Source: Prinia subflava (Eukaryota > Chordata > Aves > Passeriformes > Cisticolidae). Taken from it: a stretch of DNA of 64,000 nt. Below are positions 11,201 through 18,345 of this stretch, one piece after another. The stretch lies in the NCBI RefSeq assembly GCF_021018805.1, contig NC_086266.1:8060001-8124000 (forward strand), in the 5' to 3' direction. The notes beneath the pieces are model-generated. The model was not told where the DNA came from and ran no database searches. It saw only the letters and a program-made list of their open reading frames with translations. The number at the start of each line of letters is the position of its first letter. The stretch's first letter is position 1. The position numbers and the translations under genes were made by a program.

Positions 11201-11305
11201 TGGCTCTGTGCTACCCAGGGACATCTTGGTGACATTTGTGCTTTGCTCTTGTTTCAGAGGAGCATGAAGGAGTTCAGAGCACAGAAGGAGGAGGAGATGC
11301 AGTAG
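8242..11305 (+). CDS. POLR1D: POLR1D / RPAC2, RNA polymerase I and III subunit, complete five-exon gene
   Basis: The small alpha-like/Rpb11-like subunit that pairs with POLR1C (RPAC1) in assembling RNA polymerases I and III in the nucleus. Exons 8242-8283, 9232-9329, 10339-10415, 10758-10840 and 11258-11305 join in frame to 115 residues. Hallmarks are [39 protein letters not shown] and [20 protein letters not shown], all diagnostic of RPAC2. The N-terminus (MAGTGSGSG) is short and Gly/Ser-rich, unlike the longer human one, so the protein is slightly shorter than the usual 130 or so residues. Because it has introns it is not a retrocopy. A poly(A) signal lies at 11433. It is head-to-head with VAMP7 and convergent with EDNRB2. 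Confidence 0.95.
8305..8572 (+). repeat. GGGATC/GGGGTC hexamer array in POLR1D intron 1
   Basis: About 44 hexamers alternating in blocks between GGGATC and GGGGTC, starting about 20 bases after the exon 1 donor. The plus strand has continuous runs of three or four G every six bases, so quadruplex formation is expected in both DNA and the POLR1D pre-mRNA. All three plus frames and the minus frames stay open for long stretches only because of the repeat. Confidence 0.95.
8636..8890 (+). mobile_element. CR1 LINE fragment, CG-rich copy
   Basis: Sense CR1 tail with 'gttgtgccaggggagggctg', 'ggatgtggcacaggaggaca' and 'cttggagggcttttccaacc'. It sits in POLR1D intron 1 and is more CpG-rich than the other copies, perhaps because it lies at the edge of the CpG island. 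Confidence 0.82.
9232..9329 (+). CDS. POLR1D: POLR1D exon 2 (residues 15-46 plus split codon)
   Basis: Encodes [20 protein letters not shown] and then [12 protein letters not shown], the first half of the Rpb11-like dimerisation fold. Acceptor GTGACAG, donor GTGAGT; the last two bases AA join exon 3 to form Asn. Confidence 0.95.
9648..9766 (+). mobile_element. CR1 LINE 3'-end fragment
   Basis: A short, worn copy in POLR1D intron 2: 'tgcccagagaggctgtggat', then 'ctggatgagctttaaggtcc'. The 3' terminal block is lost. Confidence 0.7.
9878..9953 (+). pseudogene. Decayed duplicate of POLR1D exon 4 inside intron 2
   Basis: Nearly identical to exon 4 (10758-10840), with the flanking acceptor-like CCTAAAG, the donor GTGAGA and about 40 bases of downstream intron also copied. 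It is 76 bases instead of 83, because CCAACAC is missing after 'gggtgtttg', which breaks the frame. It lies before exon 3, out of order, so splicing it in would disrupt the protein. A few substitutions show it is not an assembly copy. Confidence 0.88.
10339..10415 (+). CDS. POLR1D: POLR1D exon 3
   Basis: Encodes (N)[19 protein letters not shown] then FRIQTR. Acceptor CCTGCAG after a pyrimidine tract, donor GTGAGG. The final G joins GA of exon 4 to give glycine. Confidence 0.95.
10758..10840 (+). CDS. POLR1D: POLR1D exon 4
   Basis: Encodes [20 protein letters not shown] then HVLNTFE. Acceptor TTTTCCCAAAG, donor GTGAGA. A decayed copy of this exon with both flanks lies upstream at 9878-9953. 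Confidence 0.95.
10846..10998 (+). repeat. 39-bp tandem repeat next to the POLR1D exon 4 donor
   Basis: Four copies of a 39-base unit beginning 'attcctgtggagctcagggt' start six bases after the exon 4 donor. One unit is also present after the decayed exon copy at 9959, so the unit predates the array expansion. Confidence 0.9.
11258..11305 (+). CDS. POLR1D: POLR1D exon 5 and stop
   Basis: Encodes [15 protein letters not shown] and a TAG stop after a strong TTGTTTCAG acceptor. This charged C-terminal helix is shorter than the human tail. Confidence 0.93.
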   Translation, partial: RSMKEFRAQKEEEMQ

Positions 11306-11432
11306 CCTTTGGGAGGGGCATGGATGTCCATGGATGTGTGACTTCTGTGTGTTGAATTCCCTGTGTCTAAACAAGGCTTTTTTGTTGTTTTATTTTTTTA
11401 TGACTTTGCTGCAAAATGTATTTTCTTTAATA

Positions 11433-11438
11433 ATAAAG
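11433..11438 (+). terminator. POLR1D poly(A) signal
   Basis: A canonical AATAAA about 130 bases after the POLR1D stop, preceded by a T-rich stretch. No competing signal lies between it and the stop. Confidence 0.75.
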
Positions 11439-11608
11439 TTTATTAATTTACATGCTGCAGAGCTGATGCTGTGTCCTGCTCAGCACAGGGATGGAAGGTC
11501 ATAGAATGTGGACACAGATTGCTCCGCAGATTGGAAAATCTATGGAAAATGGGCTGGTCTTGATATTCCTCAGTCTCTGTTTTCTTTGAAACCAAATTGT
11601 CTTTATGA

Positions 11609-11614
11609 TTTATT
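11609..11614 (-). terminator. Candidate EDNRB2 poly(A) signal
   Basis: AATAAA on the minus strand, about 980 bases beyond the EDNRB2 stop. It is the clearest signal I see before the POLR1D 3' end. If used, the 3' UTR is about 1 kb and contains a CR1 fragment. Confidence 0.45.
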
Positions 11615-11899
11615 TGTAAAACATTTACATTTCAGTGAAAGTTAAGCTAAAAAATCCACCCCAACACCTGGGAAATGTTTTAATTGCAGGTCTCGTCTCT
11701 TCTCCCCTTTTCCTCTCTCCATTTTTTTCCATGACAAGGTAGAAGGGGGGAAAGAAGGAAAAGAGAGAGAGGGAAAAGAGAGATGTGGGAAAACCAACAA
11801 AAAATCATCAAAAAGCTGGTAAATACAACTTTTTCATGTAGTTTTTCTGAAAGTTTTGGCAAGAATGTTAGAATGGGATCACATGGACTCACAGTCACA

Positions 11900-12045
11900 T
11901 GGAATCACATGGATTGCAGTCACAGACTGGGTGGGGAGGGACCTGCAGTGCCTCTCCTCCCACCCCTGCCATGGGCAGAGACTCCTTCCACTGTCCCAGG
12001 CTGCTCCAAGCCCTGCCCAACCTGGCCTTGAAAATTGCTGGAAAA
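11900..12045 (-). mobile_element. CR1 LINE 3'-end fragment (antisense) in the EDNRB2 3' UTR region
   Basis: Antisense tail: 'ccatgggcagagactccttc', 'cactgtcccaggctgctcca', 'gcccaacctggccttgaaaa'. It lies in the presumed 3' UTR of EDNRB2, in CR1-sense orientation relative to that transcript. Confidence 0.8.
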
Positions 12046-12594
12046 TCACCTGGGGCATGAATTATTGCCAATAATAAATTCGAGAGAGCCCTTTCCCATA
12101 TTTTGCTTGGTTCTAGTGGCTCTTCCAGCTGAGTTGGACCTTCTCCACTGCCTTTCCCACCTCCACAAGACCACGAGGATGCCTCTGTCCCTCACAGGGA
12201 TTTATCCAAGCTTTGGTTGGCTTTTGCAGCTGGGAATTGTCACTCTCCCTCTCCTCCTCCCCCCACATCCATCTCAGAGTGACCACCCCAACCTTCCTTC
12301 CCTTCCCCCACGCATGCCCCACGTTCCACCCTGAGGCAAATGGCCAGAATCCCTTGGTTTTCTTGCGAGGAAATGAAAAATCCTGTGAGGATGTGAATCC
12401 CCTTCCCTCTCCTCAGAGGTGACCGCTGGGGCCAGGGGCTGGGTTTGGAGCTGGCCCTGGGGAAATGCTCCAGCTCCTTCCAGTTGGGTGAGGACACAAA
12501 GGCAAAGCTGATTCAGGCCCAGCCAGGAAGAGCCTGGGAGAGGATCAGAGGGGTCCTGCTGTCCTTGTGCCTTGTCCTTGGCAGTGACAGGGCT

Positions 12595-12744
12595 TTAGGA
12601 GGAGCTGTACTTGTTGCTCAGGCGGGAGCTGCTCCGGTCCAGCCCCAGCTCCTGCCCCGTGGCTTTCCACTTCCCAACAGATCCCTTCTCATCCGTGGGG
12701 GTGATGCTCAGGGCCGGCCTCTGGCACCAGCAGCACAGGCAGGA
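12595..12744 (-). CDS. EDNRB2: EDNRB2 coding exon 7 (C-terminal tail)
   Basis: Encodes [20 protein letters not shown] then [20 protein letters not shown] and RLSNKYSSS, ending in TAA. Acceptor TTCTCAG. The palmitoylated cysteines and the SNKYSSS end match the EDNRB family; the middle is divergent. Confidence 0.92.
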   Translation of the reverse strand, partial: SCLCCWCQRPALSITPTDEKGSVGKWKATGQELGLDRSSSRLSNKYSSS

Positions 12745-15700
12745 CTGAGAAGACACAAGGGGGAGAGGTCACACATGTGGGATGTGGGAAAAGAGGAGGA
12801 AATACTCCCATATTTGTGCCAGCAGGTGCCCCTGCACAGTGCCAGGCTGGGAATTGCTGAGCCTTGCTGTCCTGCAGCTCTGCTGGGAGCAGGTTTTCCA
12901 GGTGAGGGGGGGAAATGAGGATACTGACATTTGGGCATTTTTTGTAGTTGTGTGTTCTTGTCATTAGGGGACAGAAAATACAGGTGATGCCTAGCTGGGC
13001 TCAACTCCCATGCCATGCCATGCCATGCCATGCCATGCCATGCCATGCCATGCCATGCCATGCCATGCCATGCCATGCCATGCCATGCCATGCCATGCCA
13101 TGCCATGCCATCCCATCCCATCCCATCCCATCCCATCCCATCCCATCCCATCCCATCCCATCCCATCCCATCCCATCCCATCCCATCCCATCCCAGTCTA
13201 CTTCCCTTTCTTTCGCAGGGCTTCACTACTTCTGAAAATTATCTCCCAATGTCTTGGGGGTTCAAAGTCTGGAGCAGCCCCAGCCCCATGTCTGATGGTT
13301 TGTGGGGATTTTCCTGTTCCAGAATGACAGGGAATTTTTGGCTTGTCCTAAATCCTGCTCTGGAAAAAGCCTCCCCCCAGCAGGGCACTGAGCTCTGGTG
13401 TACTTTGAGAAGAGAGGTACCAGACGGGGAAAATTTGGGCTGAGGAATAAGATCAACTTGTGCCCCTGGGCCTGGCGACTGCAGCCAGAAGCTCTGGAGG
13501 GGTCATTCCTACCTGGAAGCAGTTCTTGAATTTCCTGCTGACAAAGTACAGAGCCACGGGGTTGATGCAGGAGTTAAGGGAGGCCATGTTGATCCCAAAA
13601 TAATCCATCACCAGGAGAAAACTGAGGGGGGAAGGGAGAGAGCAGATGTGTCAGGAGCTCATGGAGAACAGAGGGAATTTCCAAACTGCTTGGCCTGGGA
13701 TCCTGCTGCTGTGGAAGAGCAGTGCACAAATCCATCCTTCCCTAGGAAGAACCACTTTTCCTTGCAAGGAGCATTCCCTGAGGAAGCCAAGAACATAAGC
13801 TCTGGTTACTCATGGTGCTCCTGGTGTTCCCAAACCCCAGCACAGCAGCAGCCCCTGGCCTGGGCTGGATTCTGGCTGATGGGTGGAAGGGGAGGGAGAC
13901 AAACACCTCCCACCCGGCAGAAAGTGAGGAGCCCTCGGCCCTGCTGGGAATGTTCCTGTGCCCAGGAGACCTCAGCTTCACAGAGACATTCCAAAATTTA
14001 TTTTAACCCCTCTGATGTCCCCCCACCCTCCCTGTGCCCATCGGGAGGGCAGTGCTGTCTGGACAAGGAATTGCTGAAAGCAGTAAGGCAATTCCCTAGC
14101 CTGGCCCGAGCCCAGCAGGGCCTGTGCTGGTCCCCAGGGCTCCCAGGCCGGTGTCCCCTGCCGGGGGCTCTACCTGAGCAGCTCGCAGCGGTTGGGGTCC
14201 GTCTGGTCGTAGATGGTCTTCTTGAGGATGCGGCTGAGGTGCAGGGGCAGCCAGCAGAGCGCGAAGATCACCACCAGGCAGAACACGGTCTTGGCCACCT
14301 CCCGGCGCTGCCGGACAGGGGCAGGGGGAGCGTGAGCATGGGGAGTGGGGCCCAAACAGTGGGATCAAGGAATGGTTTGGACTGGAAGGGGCCTTAAAGG
14401 TCGCCTTGTCCTACCATGGGCAGGGACATCTTCCACTAGCCCAGGCTGCTCCTGCATCGGGTCCAGGCTGCAGAAAGGGGCAGGGCAGCAGCAGCTCTGC
14501 AGGGCCAGACCCCTCCCCACCATCGCTCCTGGTGGCTCTGCTGGGATGGTGCTCCCTGGGACACGGGGCCTGCTCCATTTACCCCTCACACTGTTACAGT
14601 GACAACCAGCTGGAGCTCCTCAGGGATTCATTCCCAAAGCATGGGAGAGGACAGTGAACCCTTCCCCGCACCCCTTGTCAGGGATTTGGTACATCCAGCC
14701 TTTGGTCCAGTGTGGCGTGGGCTGGGATAAATGACCAGGAGAGCTTTAATGAAGCTGGGCCGTGACCAGAAGGGTTTGGGGTCACCCCTGAGGCTGGAGA
14801 TTATGGAGCTGAAGGCCCTTTTCCCTGGTGTAATCCCTGTACCAGTGTGCCAAGATCTGCTGTGAGGCTTTGCCACTCTTCCTTTCCTTCACAGGGATGG
14901 GAGTGTCCCCCCTCCCACAGCACTGTCTGGGAACCCCAGGATTCCTCCCTGGTTCCCTCACCCGTTTCATGTGGTCATTCAGAGCAATCCTCATCCCATT
15001 CCTTTTGCTCAGCATCTCGCAGGACATGAGGGTGTAGAAGATGCCCGTGCACACCAGGGGCAGGCAGAAATAAAAACCAAAAAGCCACCAGTCCTTCACA
15101 TCCCGGTAAAACTGCAGGGGAAAGAGAGAGAGAGCAGCTGGAAATGGGGAAAGGGCAGGAGGGGTAACTTGGGATGCACATGTACCCTTCTGAAGCAGGA
15201 TTGGGATTGGGATTGGGATTGGGAATAGGATTGGGATTGGGACTGGGACTGGGATTGGGATTGGGACTGAGACTGGGATGCACTCATACCCTCATGAAGG
15301 GGGATTTCTGCTCCGAGGCCAGCATGCACACCCACAGGTGCTGCTCCCAGTAGCTCAGCTCCACCATGTCGAAGGCGATGGCCTCGGGCACTGCCAGAAC
15401 GATGGCCACTGCCCAGATCAGCAGCACCTCCACGGCCTTCCACATGGGGATCCCAATGCCCTGGATCCGGCTCCAGGACGCCACGGCTCTGTACCTGCCC
15501 GGGCATGGGAATGAGGAGAAGGTGCAGATTAGAGCTGTCCCCAGATGTCCTTTCCCTCACACCTTCCTCTCCACCCCTGAACCATCCCAAGTGCAGGACT
15601 GGGGAGCAGGGGCTCAGTGGATGGATGGGATGGGGGCTGTCCTTGGCCACCTTCCTCACCATCCCACCCACACCATGATCCTCCCCTCAGGATTCCAACT

Positions 15701-17264
15701 GTCACCAGAGAGTTCCTGCTGGATTCCAGCTCCACATGAGAACAGCCTGTCCCCATCCTGGCACTGGCCAGAGAAGGAGCTCCTGGTTCTGCCCCTGGTG
15801 CCAGTGAGGGGACAGGGGTGGGCTGGGCAGCGCAGGTGTGGCTGTTGTGTCTCACCTGTCGATGCTGAGGGCACAGAGGCTGAGCACTGTGATGCCCACC
15901 GAGGCTTTCTGGATGAAGGGCACCAGCTTGCAGACCTGCACTCCGAAGGGCCAGTCCTTGGCCAGGAGCTGGGGAGGATCCACACGTTAGCAGGCTGCTT
16001 TGGGAACACCCTTCCAGCTTCTCTGTGGGCTCACCCACGAGGTGTGGGGAGCCCTCAGAGAGCAGGGAGAGCTCTCTGAGCTTCCCACCACTGGGAATGT
16101 GCCGCGGGCACTTTCCCATGGTTTGTTGGCACTGGGAAACTTTGATTTCCCTGACTGGACACAGATGAAGGTTGGTCCAGACACCAGGTCCTGACTCCAG
16201 ACCGTGGGGGGTTTTGAGTGGATCTGAGTCCTGAACTCCACACTAGGCTGCTTTGGGTTGTTTTCCAAGGGAGAATGAAAGTCGTGCTCTGACACAGCCG
16301 AGGTCCAGCCTGGACAGCTTCAAAGCCGTGTGTCCTTAGCTTTTCCAGACTCTGACCCCCGAGCACACTCACTTTCCTGACAGAACCCACGCTCAGCTGG
16401 GACAAGCAGAGGTGGGACAATGTGTCCTGAAGGCTGGAGGAACCCAGGCCACTCATCCAAGAGGAGGAGAATGAGGCTGAGTTCACAACCCCTCTGCCCC
16501 CCTGACCCCGGGGCCTTTCCTGAGGCTACCCCAGAACCAACCACCCATTCCAGCTCATTCCTTCGGCCTCAGCAGCAACACAAATCATGGAATCTCAGAA
16601 GGGTTACAGAGGGACCCTAAAGCCCATCCAGTCCCTGGGCAGGGACACCTTCCCCTATCCCAGGCTGCTCCAAGCCCCATCCAAGCTGGCCTTGGACTCC
16701 TCCAGGGATGCGGGGGCAGCCACAGCCGGTCCCGAGGTGGGAGCAGCCCCATCCCAGCCCCAGCGTGGAGCCCACCTTGTAGACGTTGATGGGCAGCGCG
16801 ATGAGGATGTAGAGCAGGTCCCCCAGGGCCAGGCTGGCGATGAGCACGTTGGGGCCGTTCCTCATGCACTTGTTCTTGTAGATGATGCGCAGCAGCGTGG
16901 AGTTGCCGATGATGCCCACGATGAAGATGGTGCAGGACACGATGGTGTTGATGTACTTGAAGACGTGCCGGATGTCGGCGGGCCTGGCGCACACGGGCAG
17001 CAGGGGCGGCTCCGAGGGGCTGCCCCCAGGGGTGTCCCCAGACAGGTTGGACACCGGCATGGCCCGGAGGAGCCCAGGCTGCAGCAGGCTGTAGGCCTGC
17101 TCCTGGCCCAGCACCGCCAGGGGCACGGTGCTCTCCTGGAAGGCCCCAGGGGTCTGGCTGTGCACCCCAGAGAAGAGGCAGCTCAGGAGGATGGCCAGGG
17201 CGGTGGGAGCTGGGATTGGTCCTGCTGAGGAGACGACGGTGAAGCCGTGGGCAGGGGTCCTCAT
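12595..17264 (-). CDS. EDNRB2: EDNRB2, endothelin receptor B subtype 2, complete seven-exon GPCR gene
   Basis: Class A G-protein-coupled receptor for endothelins; in birds EDNRB2 guides melanoblast migration, and its loss gives white or spotted plumage. Exons 17264-16776, 15968-15856, 15494-15290, 15111-14962, 14307-14174, 13621-13513 and 12744-12595 join with matching phases to 449 residues. Visible features: signal peptide to about residue 36 (core [13 protein letters not shown]), N-glycosylation site NLS at 73, TM1 with GNS at 120-122, TM2 with LALGD, DRY at 200-202, TM4 with VPEAIAF, TM6 CWLP at 337-340, TM7 NPVALY at 384-389, palmitoylation cluster CLCCWC at 402-407, and tail SNKYSSS as in EDNRB. 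The seven-exon plan is that of EDNRB. Location beside VAMP7 favours EDNRB2 over EDNRB or EDNRA. No inactivating change is seen. Confidence 0.94.
13011..13195. repeat. Two-block pentamer array (TGCCA)20-(TCCCA)17 in EDNRB2 intron 6
   Basis: Twenty exact TGCCA units (13011-13110) switch without a transition zone to seventeen exact TCCCA units (13111-13195). One TCCCA precedes the first block. Several frames stay open through it only because five-base units give no stop. Confidence 0.97.
13513..13621 (-). CDS. EDNRB2: EDNRB2 coding exon 6 (TM7)
   Basis: Encodes [18 protein letters not shown] then [18 protein letters not shown] (residues 365-400). Carries the NPxxxY motif as NPVALY. Too short to show as a long open frame; both splice sites are canonical. 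Confidence 0.94.
14174..14307 (-). CDS. EDNRB2: EDNRB2 coding exon 5 (TM6)
   Basis: Encodes [20 protein letters not shown] through DPNRCELL (residues 320-363) plus two bases. Carries the CWLP toggle motif. Acceptor TCCGGCAG, donor GTAGAG. Confidence 0.95.
14362..14472 (-). mobile_element. CR1 LINE 3'-end fragment (antisense) in EDNRB2 intron 4
   Basis: Antisense tail: 'aggaatggtttggactggaa', 'accatgggcagggacatctt', 'cactagcccaggctgctcct'. Confidence 0.82.
14473..14961. other. EDNRB2 intron 4, remainder
   Basis: Unique intronic sequence between a CR1 fragment and exon 4; nothing further seen. The 13.7-14.1 kb part of intron 5 and the 15.5-15.8 kb part of intron 2 are likewise plain. Confidence 0.5.
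14962..15111 (-). CDS. EDNRB2: EDNRB2 coding exon 4 (TM5 and third loop)
   Basis: Encodes [20 protein letters not shown] through IALNDHMKR (residues 270-319). Acceptor CCCCTGCAG, donor GTGAGG, phase 0 at both ends. Confidence 0.95.
15198..15280. repeat. GGGATT-type hexamer array in EDNRB2 intron 3
   Basis: About fourteen hexamers, mostly GGGATT with GGGACT and GAGACT variants, on the plus strand (CCCAAT-type in the transcript). It fills nearly half of a 178-base intron and ends about ten bases from the exon 3 donor. Confidence 0.92.
15290..15494 (-). CDS. EDNRB2: EDNRB2 coding exon 3 (TM4 and second extracellular loop)
   Basis: Encodes [18 protein letters not shown] through KSPFMR (residues 202-269). 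Contains the TM4 tryptophan, VPEAIAF, and the loop cysteine in WVCMLAS. The donor GTATGA is weaker than the others, with a G-rich hexamer array right after it. Confidence 0.95.
15856..15968 (-). CDS. EDNRB2: EDNRB2 coding exon 2 (TM3)
   Basis: Encodes [18 protein letters not shown], then [19 protein letters not shown] plus two bases of Arg201. Contains the TM3 disulfide cysteine, the family lysine in IQKAS, and the start of DRY. Confidence 0.95.
16582..16732 (-). mobile_element. CR1 LINE 3'-end fragment (antisense) in EDNRB2 intron 1
   Basis: Antisense tail: 'aaagcccatccagtccctgg', 'cctatcccaggctgctccaa', 'ggccttggactcctccaggg'. It ends about 45 bases from the exon 1 donor. Confidence 0.85.
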
Positions 17265-17300
17265 GATGCTTGTGGAATGTCCTTGGGGTCTTGCTGGGAT
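16776..17300 (-). CDS. EDNRB2: EDNRB2 coding exon 1 (residues 1-163) with short 5' UTR
   Basis: The ATG is at 17264-17262; the acceptor ACTGGCAG leaves 36 UTR bases (17265-17300), so a leader exon lies further upstream. The exon covers the signal peptide, a poorly conserved extracellular N-terminus, and TM1-TM2 ending PINVYK. Donor GTGGGC. TM2 reads [13 protein letters not shown], with Ala where mammalian EDNRA and EDNRB have Asp. Confidence 0.94.
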
Positions 17301-17390
17301 CTGCCAGTGGAGAAAAGGACCAGGGAGAGGAATGGTTTAGCAGGGGATGAAGAGGTGGGACATTGGAGAGAAGAAAAGTTGCCCATCCTG

Positions 17391-17742
17391 GAGAGGAGAA
17401 GGCTGAGGTGAGACCTCACTGGGATCTGAAAGTTCCTCCTGAGGGGCAGCTCTGATCTCTCCTCCCTATGAGCAGGGACAGCACCCAGGGAATGGCTGGA
17501 GTGGGCCAGGGCAGGGTTAGGTTGGAGATCAGGAAAGGTTTTTACCCCAGAGGGTGCTGGGCCCAGCCAGGCTCCCCAGGAATGGGCACAGCCCCGAGGC
17601 TGCCACAGCTCCAGGAGAGTTTGGACACCACAGGGATGCCCAGGGTAGGATTGTTGGGCTCTCTGTGCAGGGCCAGGAGCTGGGCTGGATGACCCCTGTG
17701 GATCCCTCCCAACCTGGCATATTCTATTTTATGATTCAATTT
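17391..17742 (+). mobile_element. CR1 LINE fragment, longer sense copy
   Basis: About 350 bases: 'ctgaggtgagacctcactgg', 'aggggcagctctgatctctc', 'ggttaggttggagatcagga', then 'ggatccctcccaacctggca'. It belongs to the same subfamily as the 27998-28372 copy. It lies in the EDNRB2 leader intron. Confidence 0.87.
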
Positions 17743-18045
17743 TATTTATGAGCTGCTGGAGAGCTCCATCATCCCAGCAAACAGAAACGATGCCAGATCG
17801 GATCCTGCCAGGTCAGTGCTGTTGACCTGAGGGTGGGGTTTGTGCTGCTAAATTTAAACAGTTCAGTAGAACAGACTGGGAGGAGAACAAACAGTCCCTT
17901 GTGCCTCTGACACGGCCCTGCAGTGGCTGGGGGCACCTGCCTGTGCTCAGTGAGTGTGGGAGCAGTGCCTGCAGCTCCTGCACTCGGCATTGCTGCTCCT
18001 GTGGCCAGTCCCAGCTTCCTCCTGTGACCATCCCACTCCTCACTT

Positions 18046-18345
18046 AGAATCCCAGAATCATTAGCATTGGAAAAGTGCTCCAGGATCATCGAGTCCAAGC
18101 TGTGCCCAATCCCCACCTCATCACCAGAGCACAGAGTCCAGTTGTTCCTTGGGCCCCTCCAGGGATGGGGACTCCAAACTCTGCTGGGCATGCCCTGCCA
18201 AGGCTTGAGCACCCTTTCCATGGGGAAATTCCTGCTGGTGTCCACCCTTCCCCTCCCCTGGCCCAGCCTGGGGCCGTTCCCTCTCCTCCTGTCCCTATTC
18301 TCTGGAGCAGAGCCCGGCCCCTCCGGCTGTGCCCTCCTGTCAGGG
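18046..18345 (-). mobile_element. CR1 LINE fragment (antisense)
   Basis: 'cagaatcattagcattggaa', 'caggatcatcgagtccaagc' and 'ccctccagggatggggactc' mark the antisense CR1 tail of the 'tggaaaag' subfamily. Confidence 0.82.

Noticed and set aside
10571..11374. 267-codon minus-strand frame
   Set aside because: Antisense to POLR1D exons 4-5 and the 39-bp repeat.
16584..17228. 213-codon plus-strand frame
   Set aside because: Antisense shadow of EDNRB2 exon 1.
12595..17264. Calling the receptor EDNRA or EDNRB
   Set aside because: TM5 reads partly like EDNRA, but the LNDH loop, the SNKYSSS tail and the VAMP7 neighbour fit EDNRB2 better.
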